In this document: one piece after another, positions 7,204-15,739 of the stretch | Position numbering within the stretch: the stretch's first letter is position 1 | Layout of the letters: each line of letters opens with the position of its first letter | NCBI GenBank assembly: GCA_900538765.1 | Contig: UQAB01000017.1 | Span: 1-39,548, forward strand | Length of the DNA: 39,548 nt | Direction: 5' to 3' | From: an uncultured Azospirillum sp. | GTDB lineage: Bacteria > Pseudomonadota > Alphaproteobacteria > RF32 > CAG-239 | The notes under the pieces: generated by a model | What the model was told of the DNA's origin: nothing | Databases searched by the model: none | Seen by the model: the letters and a program-made list of their open reading frames with translations, nothing else | Translations under genes and position numbers: made by a program

Positions 7204-7733
7204 TTTTTCTCCACCTTTTTACGGTAAATCAGCAATCCGGCCAAAGAAGCAGAAATAACGATTAATATTGCCGACGTATTGAAAAAAAATAAAACAGCAA
7301 AAGACACGGCAAAAACAGTATATCCGGCATAGCCTTTTACGCCTTTTTTCCACATGCCGAACAAGGTATTCAGAATAAGTGCGGTAACGGCAATGCGAAT
7401 TCCGGCAAAGGCGTGTGCCAAATATTCATTATGCATAAATCTCTGCAAAACGGCGGCTATCAGGGTAATGATAATCAGCGAAGGCAGGACTATCGCCAGC
7501 GTTGCCAGCATACCGCCCAGTTTTCCATACAATTTGGCCCCGATAAACGTGGCGACATTTACGGATATGATTCCCGGCGTACACTGGCCGATGGAATAGT
7601 AATCCATCAGTTCTTCATCCGTCGCCCATTTGTGCCGGCGAACAATTTCATCCTGCAACAACGGCAGCATGGCATATCCGCCGCCAAAAGTGAACAGGCC
7701 TATTTTGAAAAAAGTCAGAAAAAGTTGCAGCAT
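7200..7733 (-). CDS. Chromate transporter family half-protein (first subunit)
   Basis: A 177-residue membrane protein of the same CHR family. It shows FFKIGLFTFGGGYAMLPLL, then QCTPGIISVNVATFIGAKLYG, and several transmembrane helices with a basic end (YRKKVEKK). The FGGG and TPG motifs are duplicated in the partner at 6685-7203, as expected for the antiparallel pair. First gene of a likely three-gene operon; substrate by family only. Confidence 0.88.
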   Translation of the reverse strand: MLQLFLTFFKIGLFTFGGGYAMLPLLQDEIVRRHKWATDEELMDYYSIGQCTPGIISVNVATFIGAKLYGKLGGMLATLAIVLPSLIIITLIAAVLQRFMHNEYLAHAFAGIRIAVTALILNTLFGMWKKGVKGYAGYTVFAVSFAVLFFFNTSAILIVISASLAGLLIYRKKVEKK

Positions 7734-7818
7734 ATATTTAAGATTTCCCTGTTTATCTGAAAATATGCTGTTATATTATTATCATTATATTTAGAGTCAA
7801 AACAAATCAGAGGTAAAA

Positions 7819-8925
7819 ATGATTATTTCCATCCCCAAAGAAACAAAAGGCGGCGAAACCCGCGTTGCCATAAGTCCGGAAATTGTGAAAAAATATAAAG
7901 ACTGGGGCATGACAGTGAGAATCGAAAAAGGCGCGGGAGAAGCTTCCGGCTTTGATGACGAAAGTTTTCATCAGGCCGGCGCGGAAATCATGGCTTCTGC
8001 CGAAAAGACCTATCACGGCGCGGATATTATTCTCAAAATATGGGCGCCGGATGAAAAAGAGGCTGCCTTTTTGCAAAAAGGACAGACATTGATTGCCAAC
8101 TGTCAGGCCAAAGCGGACAAAGCCGGAATTTCCCGGCTGGCAAAAAAGGGGATTACCTGTTTTTCCTTGGATTTAATGCCGCGGATATCCAGGGCGCAAA
8201 GTATGGATATTTTATCATCGCAGAGCAATCTGGCCGGTTATGCCGCGGTTATTAAAGCCGTCAACAGGTTGAACAAGGCCGTTCCGCTGATGATGACAGC
8301 CGCCGGAACAATTTCTCCCGCACGCGTTTTGGTTTTGGGCGCCGGCGTAGCCGGGCTGCAGGCGATTGCGACGGCCAAAAGGCTTGGTGCACAGGTTTAT
8401 GCTTCCGACGTCCGTCCTCAGGTAAAGGAACAGGTCGAATCGCTGGGCGGAAAATTTTTGGATATTGCCAGTGAAGAAAAATTTGAAACGGCCGGCGGAT
8501 ACGCCAAAAAAACATCGGCAGATTATCAAAAAAAACAGTCAGAAGCCATTAATGCCCAACTTCCCAAAACAGACATTTTAATTACAACTGCGCTCATTCC
8601 CGGACAAGAGGCGCCGCTTTTGGTCAGTAAAGAGATGCTGAAAAGTATGCCGCGGGGAGCAGTGGTTGTCGACATGGCTTCGGAAAGCGGCGGAAATGTT
8701 GCCGGTACAAAAGATATGCAGGAAATTTCCGCAGACGGCATAATACTTATCGGCAACAGTAATCTTGCTACGGAAATCCCGGCTTCTGCCAGCGCTTTGT
8801 TCGCTAAAAACGTTTATAATTTCCTGTTGCCGATGTATCAGGCTGATAAAAAGAAAATAAATTTTAATTTTGATGATGAGCTTGTCAAGGGAACCTGTGC
8901 CATTAAGGAAGGAGAAATATTATGA
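7819..8925 (+). CDS. pntAA: NAD(P) transhydrogenase subunit alpha part 1 (PntAA)
   Basis: The soluble NAD(H)-binding domain I of the proton-translocating transhydrogenase, which drives hydride transfer from NADH to NADP+ with the proton gradient. The 368-residue product begins ISIPKETKGGETRVAISPE, and VLVLGAGVAGLQAIATAKRLGA is the dinucleotide-binding glycine-rich motif near residue 175. It also has the SDVRPQVKEQVESLGGKF segment typical of this subunit. It ends before any membrane helix, as in the split three-subunit form known from Rhodospirillum rubrum. AGAGG lies five bases before the ATG. It overlaps pntAB by four bases (ATGA). Confidence 0.95.
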   Translation: MIISIPKETKGGETRVAISPEIVKKYKDWGMTVRIEKGAGEASGFDDESFHQAGAEIMASAEKTYHGADIILKIWAPDEKEAAFLQKGQTLIANCQAKADKAGISRLAKKGITCFSLDLMPRISRAQSMDILSSQSNLAGYAAVIKAVNRLNKAVPLMMTAAGTISPARVLVLGAGVAGLQAIATAKRLGAQVYASDVRPQVKEQVESLGGKFLDIASEEKFETAGGYAKKTSADYQKKQSEAINAQLPKTDILITTALIPGQEAPLLVSKEMLKSMPRGAVVVDMASESGGNVAGTKDMQEISADGIILIGNSNLATEIPASASALFAKNVYNFLLPMYQADKKKINFNFDDELVKGTCAIKEGEIL

Positions 8926-9224
8926 CGGATTATATGACACTGCTGACCATTTTAGTTCTGGCCTGCTTTATCGGTTATTTCGTCGTCTGGGGCGTTACAC
9001 CGGCTTTGCACTCCCCGTTGATGAGCGTTTCCAACGCCATTTCGGGAATTGTGATTGTCGGGGCGTTGATAACCGCCGGCGTTTCATACTGGGACGAATC
9101 CAAAACGTTAGGCCTTATTGCCGTTGTTTTAGCCTCAATCAACATCTTTGGCGGTTTCGCCGTTTCTCACAGAATGTTGCTGATGTTTAAGAAAAAAGAC
9201 AGAAAGGAGAAAAACAATGGCTAA
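8922..9224 (+). CDS. pntAB: NAD(P) transhydrogenase subunit alpha part 2 (PntAB)
   Basis: This 100-residue hydrophobic protein is the small membrane subunit of the transhydrogenase (part of domain II). It has about three transmembrane helices, the typical APxL-like segment (GVTPALHSPLMSVSNAISGI) and a short basic end (FKKKDRKEKNNG). Its GGAG ribosome site lies within the end of pntAA, and its start overlaps the pntAA stop. It overlaps pntB by eight bases. Confidence 0.93.
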   Translation: MTDYMTLLTILVLACFIGYFVVWGVTPALHSPLMSVSNAISGIVIVGALITAGVSYWDESKTLGLIAVVLASINIFGGFAVSHRMLLMFKKKDRKEKNNG

Positions 9225-10578
9225 CACGCTACTTACCTTTACTTATCTTGCCGCCAGCATATTGTTCATTCTCGCTATCCGCGGGCTGGCCAGCCCGGAA
9301 ACAGCCAGAAAGGGAAATCTTTTGGGTATCGGCGGTATGCTTCTTGCGGTCGGCGCAACAATTTTTTCGCCTTATGTTTCAGACTATTTGTCAATCATTA
9401 TTGCCATTATCGGCGGCGGTGTCATTGGCATTTACTTTGCCCTGAAAGTCAAAATGACTTCCCTGCCGCAAATGATTGCCGCATTTAACGGCTTGGGCGG
9501 ATTGTCCGCCGTCTTTATTTCCATTGCGGAAATTACAGCCGGTTCGGAAATGCTGCTTGAAAATGCTCTGGGATTGATTATCGGGGCCGTTGCTTTTTCC
9601 GGTTCGATCATCGCTTTTGCCAAATTGCAAGGGCTCATGCCGTCCAAGGCAATCGTTTTTCCGCTGCAACAGTTCTTTAATCTGATTATGGGAATCGCCA
9701 CAATCGCTTTATGCGCTTATTTTATTATCGGCAAAGACATCAACATTTTCTATACGCTGGCGGCTCTGGCCATTATTCTCGGTTTTATGCTGATTTTGCC
9801 AATCGGCGGCGCCGATATGCCGGTTGTCATTTCCGTCCTGAATGCTTATTCCGGCTGGGCGGCCGTCGGTATCGGCTTTTCGCTTAATAACGTTCTGCTG
9901 ATTATTGTCGGGGCTATTGTCGGCGCCAGCGGCGCAATATTGTCCTACATCATGACGAAGTCCATGAACCGTTCGTTAACCAGCGTCATGCTTGGCGGTT
10001 TTGGCTCTGAAACCAAGACATCCGCTATGCAAAGCGGCAGTGACAAAGTTGCCAAAAGCGGCAATCCGACAGATGCGGCCTATATTATGGAAAACGCCAA
10101 CAAAGTCATCATTGTTCCGGGCTATGGCATGGCCGTGGCGCAAGCCCAGCATATTCTTAAAGAAATGGCTGATGACCTGCGTAACAAATATGACGTTGAT
10201 GTCAAATATGCCATTCATCCGGTAGCCGGACGAATGCCCGGCCATATGAACGTTCTTCTGGCCGAAGCCAATGTCCCTTACGAAGATGTCTTTGAACTGG
10301 ACGAGATTAACCGGGAATTTGCAACGGCCGACGTTGCTTATGTTATCGGTGCCAATGACGTTACCAACCCGCTGGCCCGAACAGACGCTTCTTCGCCGAT
10401 TTACGGTATGCCGATTTTGGATGTCGGCAAAGCCAAAACCGTTTTTTTTGTAAAACGTTCGCTGGCTTCCGGATATTCCGGCGTTGAAAACCCCCTGTTC
10501 TTTGCAGACAACACCATCATGCTTTACGGAGACGCCAAGAAAGTAACCGAAGAAATTGTTTCGGCTCTGGAAAATTAA
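9217..10578 (+). CDS. pntB: NAD(P) transhydrogenase subunit beta (PntB)
   Basis: The 453-residue beta subunit has an N-terminal membrane part (domain II, up to ~residue 265, about eight or nine helices). The C-terminal part is the NADP(H)-binding domain III, seen as VIIVPGYGMAVAQAQH, YAIHPVAGRMPGHMNVLLAEA and VIGANDVTNPLA. These are hallmark motifs of the family. Length matches other PntB proteins (about 460). It completes the operon and converges on the gene at 10575-12212, with a four-base overlap of the stop codons (TTAA). Confidence 0.96.
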   Translation: MANTLLTFTYLAASILFILAIRGLASPETARKGNLLGIGGMLLAVGATIFSPYVSDYLSIIIAIIGGGVIGIYFALKVKMTSLPQMIAAFNGLGGLSAVFISIAEITAGSEMLLENALGLIIGAVAFSGSIIAFAKLQGLMPSKAIVFPLQQFFNLIMGIATIALCAYFIIGKDINIFYTLAALAIILGFMLILPIGGADMPVVISVLNAYSGWAAVGIGFSLNNVLLIIVGAIVGASGAILSYIMTKSMNRSLTSVMLGGFGSETKTSAMQSGSDKVAKSGNPTDAAYIMENANKVIIVPGYGMAVAQAQHILKEMADDLRNKYDVDVKYAIHPVAGRMPGHMNVLLAEANVPYEDVFELDEINREFATADVAYVIGANDVTNPLARTDASSPIYGMPILDVGKAKTVFFVKRSLASGYSGVENPLFFADNTIMLYGDAKKVTEEIVSALEN

Positions 10579-12212
10579 TTTTTTTCTACGCTTTCCACAT
10601 CAACAGGATAATTAACGTCGAGGATGAGTTTTTCATTTCCGGCGTTAATTAATGTTGTATAGTCTTCATGCTCCATGAAAACAGAACGAATGGCCGCATT
10701 TTCAGGTACCAAATCAGCCACGTCAAACAACTCCCTGCTCCAAAGGAGCGGATTATGCTTAACGCCGTGAAAAGCGGTTATAATAACCTGCCTTGCCTTG
10801 TTTTTCTTAAAAGCGGCAATCAGCTTGTTCAGGTGTCCGACCGTTATGTTCGGCATATCCGCCGGAAGCAGAATTGCACCATCGCACTGGCTTGGAACCA
10901 GTTTTAATCCAAGATTAATAGAGGTTTTTATTCCTTGGCGGTAAGCAGGATTATAAACAATATTTATATCCAATCCGTCCAAATATTCTTCCAGCTCTTC
11001 ATGCTGGTAGCCGGTTATGACAAATACCGGGCTGCCCTCTGAGGCTATCGCCGCCCTGATACTGTTCATAAACAGGGGCATTTCTCCGGCAGACGGCACC
11101 AGAAGCTTATTGCGTTTTGTCCGTGTCGATGTTCCCGCCGCCAGAATAACGACCGCTATGCGGGCTTTATTTTTAGCAGGCGCCGTTCCAGCATGGCTTT
11201 GCAACATTAACTTTTCACTGTCATCCAGTTGTTCGCGCGCAGGCAATGGAATGTTGTGCGGCCAGGCAAAATCAGAAGGCAAAAGCTTGTCATTAACCAT
11301 AACCCGCAGTATCATTTCATCAATAATGCCCGATGTCACCGCATCATAATTATACGGCAGGCAGATGATACGGCTGCCGCGTTTTTCGCCCAAGTACATA
11401 TCAGAAGCATTAATCTCGGCAACACGACAGGCAATAAATTCATCGGCAAAGCTTTTTACCGCCAGGGGAATCGTATCATTTTCCGTAGCACTGCGCAGAC
11501 CGGGAATAACAAAAATCAGCTCAAATCCGGCGCCAACGGCCTGTTCGACTGCGTCTGCGACAGCTTCAGCATTATGATCAGCATAATATTCACCGCTAAA
11601 ATCAAGATTAAAATTTGCAAACTTTTTTACCAGTTTTTTGACTTGTCTGGTAAAATGCGCCGTTTCCTTGGCGGTATTGTAAAATCTGCTGTAAATTAAT
11701 GCCGTTTTACGCGGACGATTTGGAACAATAGATAAAAGCGGCAGATTTCCCGATAATTTCATACTAATTGCATCAATCTCTTCCTGCGGCAGCTGCGGCG
11801 GCACCATTTCCAAGCGCGCAATAACATCCCCCTCCTTTACGGCAGAATACGGTACTATCGTATTCAAAATAAAGACTTCGGACATACGGTTAAATTTGGC
11901 AATCCGTTCTTCTGACGCCATAAAAATACCGTCACGCAATGCCGCAAACTTTAAAATTCCGCGGTTATCCAAAATATAAGCGACATCAGCTCCCGCCAGT
12001 TTTGTTCCGACAATTCCCAGAGCCAAATCAAAACCTGTTTCCCCTTCTCCGGCTTTCAACGCGGAAATATGCTTTATACCGGCTTCGTTTAAAAATTTTA
12101 TATCATCGGCGCTCAGTTTATGCCCTTTGGGAAAGCTCCTGCCGTTAACGGTTATTTCATCAAACAAAACAGTCCCTTCGGCATCCCGGATTTTAAATTC
12201 ATTACTGCTCAT
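10575..12212 (-). CDS. Molybdopterin-binding / MobA-like nucleotidyltransferase fusion
   Basis: A 545-residue two-domain protein. Residues ~1-330 resemble the molybdopterin-binding domain seen in proteins annotated as molybdopterin-binding/glycosyltransferase family 2, with FVIPGLRSATENDTIPLAV in the middle. Residues ~345-545 form a MobA/MocA-like nucleotidyltransferase with VVILAAGTSTR, an NKLL stretch, ILLPADMPNI and HNPLLW. MocA and MobA attach CMP or GMP to molybdopterin, so a role in the last step of molybdenum cofactor synthesis is likely. The nucleotide used cannot be read here. No molybdoenzyme or other moa/mog gene lies in the window. Confidence 0.82.
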   Translation of the reverse strand: MSSNEFKIRDAEGTVLFDEITVNGRSFPKGHKLSADDIKFLNEAGIKHISALKAGEGETGFDLALGIVGTKLAGADVAYILDNRGILKFAALRDGIFMASEERIAKFNRMSEVFILNTIVPYSAVKEGDVIARLEMVPPQLPQEEIDAISMKLSGNLPLLSIVPNRPRKTALIYSRFYNTAKETAHFTRQVKKLVKKFANFNLDFSGEYYADHNAEAVADAVEQAVGAGFELIFVIPGLRSATENDTIPLAVKSFADEFIACRVAEINASDMYLGEKRGSRIICLPYNYDAVTSGIIDEMILRVMVNDKLLPSDFAWPHNIPLPAREQLDDSEKLMLQSHAGTAPAKNKARIAVVILAAGTSTRTKRNKLLVPSAGEMPLFMNSIRAAIASEGSPVFVITGYQHEELEEYLDGLDINIVYNPAYRQGIKTSINLGLKLVPSQCDGAILLPADMPNITVGHLNKLIAAFKKNKARQVIITAFHGVKHNPLLWSRELFDVADLVPENAAIRSVFMEHEDYTTLINAGNEKLILDVNYPVDVESVEKN

Positions 12213-12268
12213 ATTTTTTATCTCCTATGACGGCAGTTTAGCATAAAGAACTTAACGGAAAATAAAAG

Positions 12269-12298
12269 GCGTCTTATATAAAAATATAAGACGCTTTT
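12269..12298. terminator. Bidirectional hairpin between two minus-strand genes
   Basis: An 11-bp perfect stem, GCGTCTTATAT (12269-12279) with ATATAAGACGC (12284-12294), is followed by TTTT on each strand. On the minus strand it would end the transcript of the gene at 12301-12765. Confidence 0.75.
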
Positions 12299-12300
12299 CG

Positions 12301-12765
12301 CTAACGCATGCTGTAATCTTCCACGCGAGCCAAACCGCGCTTTAGATATACAAATACATTTCCGGGAACAATGACTATTTCCAAGTTAAAAACGTCAATC
12401 TGCCCGTCATAGCGGTTTCTTGACTTTACCTTGCAGGAATACGTATCATGGCGTTCTTTTCTGAGTTTGGCTTTTAACTTTTTTGAATCGCCGCACAGAG
12501 AATAAATCCAGACATATCCGCCGCGGTTTTCAAGCCGTGTATCCAACCACTGCAAAGAACGTGTTGTCGAACGATTATAAGCATAAACTACTTTTGTGCC
12601 ATTTACAGTGTTTTGATACGGGGAACGGTCTTTTATCTCCTGAATTTTTTTCTCATGAAAATTCCAGAGCTGTGCAGCCCGTTCCAGTTGTCCCATTACA
12701 TTTTGTCCCATGCTGCCGCAAGAAAACAATGTCAACAGCAGCCCTAAAAATAATATCTTTTTCAT
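12301..12765 (-). CDS. Small exported protein, likely lipoprotein, unknown function
   Basis: A 154-residue product with signal peptide MKKILFLGLLLTLFSCGS. The Cys at ~16 in FSCGS could be a lipobox Cys, although F at -2 is atypical. The mature part is basic, with QLWNFHEKKIQEIKDRSPYQ, LRKERHDTYSC and a closing LEIVIVPGNVFVYLKRG. No family recognised. It lies near another exported unknown on the same strand (12864-13343), each with its own terminator. Confidence 0.75.
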   Translation of the reverse strand: MKKILFLGLLLTLFSCGSMGQNVMGQLERAAQLWNFHEKKIQEIKDRSPYQNTVNGTKVVYAYNRSTTRSLQWLDTRLENRGGYVWIYSLCGDSKKLKAKLRKERHDTYSCKVKSRNRYDGQIDVFNLEIVIVPGNVFVYLKRGLARVEDYSMR

Positions 12766-12829
12766 ACATCATAATTTTTTATTGGACAGAGTATAACACA
12801 AAAATCCCCGTAGCACAATAGACAAAAAA

Positions 12830-12856
12830 ACATGGAATGTTTTTTACATTCCATGT
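12830..12856 (-). terminator. Terminator of the 12864-13343 gene
   Basis: An 11-bp stem, ACATGGAATGT (12830-12840) with ACATTCCATGT (12846-12856), has a T run on the minus-strand 3' side, right after that gene's stop. Confidence 0.85.
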
Positions 12857-12863
12857 TTAGCAA

Positions 12864-13343
12864 TTACCACCAACGGCTGACGATTGTTTTTTTGCCGCGT
12901 TGCAAAATAACCTGCCGGCCTTTGGTATTCTCATAATCGACAATAATCCGCAAGTTTGTCTTGATTTTTCCGTCTTCAACGATGAGCGCATTAAAAACAT
13001 TTTTATCAATATAATAATTCTCTCGTTTGCATTCCGGATCCAAGTAATAAAAATTGTCTTCATCATACTTTATGGCAATCACCGGCGTTGTTTCCCGGGC
13101 GATTGTCTGCCCTTTTTCAAACAGACTGATGGTCAGCATCTGTTTCTTTTCATCCATATACAAGAGATAACGATTTTCCAGAATTTCAATAATCGTTGCC
13201 GGGGTCTTATCATCATGTTTGATATAAAACCCTTCATAGCCCTGTTCAGGGATGATCACTTGCTTTACTGTCTGCGCATCCATTGTAATGCAGGCTGATG
13301 TAAGGCTTAGCACACAAAGCAGCCAAATTTTGACATTTTTCAT
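12864..13343 (-). CDS. Small exported protein of unknown function
   Basis: A 159-residue product with an N-terminal signal (MKNVKIWLLCVLSLTSACITMDAQ). SAC at ~18 could be a lipobox, or cleavage may follow DAQ. The mature protein alternates short beta-like stretches (RYLLYMDEKKQMLTISLF, DEDNFYYLDPECKRENYYI) and ends VSRWW. I do not recognise a family. Upstream spacing shows no clear ribosome site. Confidence 0.72.
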   Translation of the reverse strand: MKNVKIWLLCVLSLTSACITMDAQTVKQVIIPEQGYEGFYIKHDDKTPATIIEILENRYLLYMDEKKQMLTISLFEKGQTIARETTPVIAIKYDEDNFYYLDPECKRENYYIDKNVFNALIVEDGKIKTNLRIIVDYENTKGRQVILQRGKKTIVSRWW

Positions 13344-13403
13344 AAGAATAAAATTTAATTAATAATAAGGTTAATGTACGTCTTATAGCATAACTTATTA
13401 AAT

Positions 13404-14153
13404 TTAGCAATTTTTATTTATATGCTGATATACCTCTATATATTCCTTATCAACCAGTAATCCCCGATAATAATTTAAGGCCTGCATCCGGAGGTCATAA
13501 TGCAAATGCCCCAACTGGCTTTGATAAATTTGCGTCAACTGCAGTTTTTTGGCTGCAATATCGGAAATATCAAGATAATATCCCGGAATACCGATTGTCC
13601 CCCAAACCTCATACCCCATCAGACGGGCTTTTGACTTTTGTTTTGAAATTAACTTTAACATATGCGGCCAAAGGCAATTATGATCAACATGGCGTTCATT
13701 CTCATTGGGAACAAATATAAAATCATAATCACCCGTTTTCAGGCTGTTTAATTTCTTCAAATGTTTTCGGACATTTTTATCGGGTAGATTCAAATAACTA
13801 TATTGAGAAACACCGGCAAAATCCATTGCCGTTTCAAACTCTTGACGCCGGATTTCCTTTGTTTGCTCCGCTCCCTGCCGGTAATCCCCCTGCTCGCCAT
13901 TCGTCAACAGCAAAACTTCGCACTGCCGCGGATATTTAAGCAGCAAACCGCCGCAGCCAAAACTTTCATCATCGGGATGCGGTGAAACAATCAGGCATTT
14001 CATTTCCGGCTTTATTTCTAATGGCTGCAGGGTATAGTCATGTTTACCCGGGCGACGAAACCGTAATTTTATAAATAAAAATTTAAAAACCTTATATTCT
14101 TTATCATTTTTAAGGTAAATTAAATTTTTCAGAAATTCTGTGATTGACGCCAT
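13404..14153 (-). CDS. PIG-L/LmbE-family zinc-dependent deacetylase
   Basis: A 249-residue protein of the LmbE/PIG-L fold, zinc enzymes that remove N-acetyl groups from GlcNAc-linked substrates. The zinc-binding motif PHPDDE is at residues 58-63, and the second motif, HVDH, is at 155-158. The N-terminal ~50 residues are basic and unusual; they contain no signal peptide. Substrate cannot be inferred from the neighbours, which are an exported unknown and rpsI. Confidence 0.9.
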   Translation of the reverse strand: MASITEFLKNLIYLKNDKEYKVFKFLFIKLRFRRPGKHDYTLQPLEIKPEMKCLIVSPHPDDESFGCGGLLLKYPRQCEVLLLTNGEQGDYRQGAEQTKEIRRQEFETAMDFAGVSQYSYLNLPDKNVRKHLKKLNSLKTGDYDFIFVPNENERHVDHNCLWPHMLKLISKQKSKARLMGYEVWGTIGIPGYYLDISDIAAKKLQLTQIYQSQLGHLHYDLRMQALNYYRGLLVDKEYIEVYQHINKNC

Positions 14154-14279
14154 TTATCTCAAACCGTATTACAATATAAAATTTATAAATATACTGATTA
14201 CTTCTTTTCGTTGACGTTATACCACTTTTATTGATAAAGCAATGACAAAAAAATATTTTTTTAGTATGTAAATAAAAAA

Positions 14280-14303
14280 AGAGGAAGCAACAAAACTTCC
14301 TCT
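14280..14303 (-). terminator. rplM-rpsI operon terminator
   Basis: AGAGGAAG (14280-14287) pairs with CTTCCTCT (14296-14303), with a T run on the minus strand just after the rpsI stop. Confidence 0.85.
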
Positions 14304-14327
14304 CTTGAATTCCGTTCGGAATATATT

Positions 14328-14801
14328 TTAACGCTTCGAGAACTGATAAGAACGGCGGGCTTTAGCCTTACCATATTTCTTACGTTCAACAACGCGGTCA
14401 TCACGGGTCAAGAAACCGGCTTTCTTCAATACGGCTCTCAGCTCCGGTTCATATTCGTTCAAAGCAATGGAAATACCATGTTTGATAGCACCGGCCTGAC
14501 CTGACAGACCACCGCCTTTAACCGTGCAGACAACGTCAAATTCATTAACGCGATTGGTGATTTCAAACGGCTGATTAATAACCATTTTCAATACCGGACG
14601 AGCAAAATACTGGTCAATGGACTTGTCGTTAATGGTGATGTTGCCTTTACCCGGCTTAATCCAAACGCGGGCTACAGCGTCTTTTCTTTTACCTGTTGCA
14701 TAAGAACGGCCCAATTTGTCTTTGTTAGACTTGCGAACCTTAACTTCAGTTGCAGCAGTCGCAGCTTTGATATCCTGCAATGATTCAATCTTCTCAGCCA
14801 T
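14328..14801 (-). CDS. rpsI: 30S ribosomal protein S9
   Basis: S9 is a small-subunit head protein whose C-terminal tail contacts the P-site tRNA. The 157-residue product has a ~25-residue N-terminal extension before SYATGKRKDAVARVWIKPG. It ends GKAKARRSYQFSKR, the expected tail. The start ATG overlaps the rplM stop by one base (TAATG), and GAGGAG lies before it. Confidence 0.96.
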   Translation of the reverse strand: MAEKIESLQDIKAATAATEVKVRKSNKDKLGRSYATGKRKDAVARVWIKPGKGNITINDKSIDQYFARPVLKMVINQPFEITNRVNEFDVVCTVKGGGLSGQAGAIKHGISIALNEYEPELRAVLKKAGFLTRDDRVVERKKYGKAKARRSYQFSKR

Positions 14802-15268
14802 TATAATGAGCTCCTCTTATTCTTTTCGTTCATAGACGCGATATCCAAAACTTCCGGATTCTGCGCAGCATGCGGATTTTCAGAGCCGGCATAAACTCTC
14901 AGCTTGGACATTTGCTGACGGCCAAGCGGATTGCGGGAAATCATGCGTTCAACAGCTTTCTCAATAACTCTTTCCGGGAAACGTCCGGACAGAATCTTTC
15001 CGGCGGTTGTTTCTTTAATACCGCCAATCCAGCCGGTATGTTTGAAATATTTCTTATCCGTCAATTTCTTACCGGTTAATTTTACTTTGTCGGCATTGAT
15101 AACGACGACATAGTCGCCGCAGTCAAGGTTCGGAACAAATGAAGGTTTGTGTTTGCCGCGGAGGATTTTGGCTACCTGAGCAGCCAAACGACCGAGTACA
15201 ACACCTTCAGCGTCAACGACATACCACTTTCTTTCAATGTCAGATGGTTTTGTTGCATATGTGTTCAT
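14801..15268 (-). CDS. rplM: 50S ribosomal protein L13
   Basis: L13 is an early-assembly 23S rRNA-binding protein. The 155-residue product starts MNTYATKPSDIERKWYVVDA and has the typical VLGRLAAQVAKILRGKHKP and VINADKVKLTGKKL segments. It is slightly longer than many (about 142), mainly from a C-terminal tail. First gene of the rplM-rpsI operon. Confidence 0.96.
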   Translation of the reverse strand: MNTYATKPSDIERKWYVVDAEGVVLGRLAAQVAKILRGKHKPSFVPNLDCGDYVVVINADKVKLTGKKLTDKKYFKHTGWIGGIKETTAGKILSGRFPERVIEKAVERMISRNPLGRQQMSKLRVYAGSENPHAAQNPEVLDIASMNEKNKRSSL

Positions 15269-15307
15269 TGTAACTCACTCTTTTAGTTAAATGTTAAATT
15301 CGGGGTT

Positions 15308-15335
15308 AATATACAGGAAAAGAAAACAAAGTCAA
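15308..15335 (-). promoter_or_regulatory. rplM-rpsI promoter
   Basis: On the minus strand TTGACT (15330-15335), a 16-base spacer and TATATT (15308-15313) lie about 40 bases before rplM. Confidence 0.65.
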
Positions 15336-15459
15336 CAATAAAATTTTATTATTTTTCAACGAGATACAATGCGGTATAGAAATACCGCATTTTAACACTT
15401 TGATTTTACTTGTTTTATCTTTTTTTTATTTAAAGCATGTTACGTTTATATAATAAATA

Positions 15460-15739
15460 TTGTAACTGCCTCTTTCCTGTGTTATGCTGATTTTAAGCGG
15501 CAGAGTTTGCCGCCGAGGGCGTCACAACCCTTTAATAGACTTGGTCGTTAAGCATAATTGCGACCGAAAATAAGAATATGCTGATATCTGTCTACAACAG
15601 TGCTAGGGACGGATGTCGGCGTTATAAGGCTTTGCACGAAAGCGCTGAGCCATTTTAAGTCTATTATGGTTGTGAACATCCGCCCGCCTTCTTCATGAAG
15701 CGGGTTTTGTTTTAACTTTCAAAACAAAGGATGTTCAAC
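15460..15739 (+). promoter_or_regulatory. Promoter and structured 5' leader RNA, copy C
   Basis: TTGTAA (15460-15465), a 17-base spacer and TATGCT (15483-15488) set the start near 15494. The leader repeats the copy B architecture: a GCGGCA hairpin, P2 from TCACAACC (15522-15529) and TAATAGACTT (15533-15542) pairing with AAGTCTATTA (15657-15666) and GGTTGTGA (15668-15675), P3 GGTCG/CGACC (15543-15565), P4 (15583-15592 with 15608-15617) and P5 (GGCT/AGCC). Compared with copy B, P2 and P3 differ in sequence but stay paired. It ends in a terminator and an anti-SD strand TGAACATCC (15673-15681) that matches GGATGTTCA (15729-15737). Confidence 0.82.
15683..15713 (+). terminator. Leader terminator (attenuator) in copy C
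   Basis: CCCG-CTTC (15683-15691) pairs with GAAGCGGG (15697-15704), followed by TTTTGTTTT, before the start codon. It has the same position and shape as in copy B. Confidence 0.75.
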
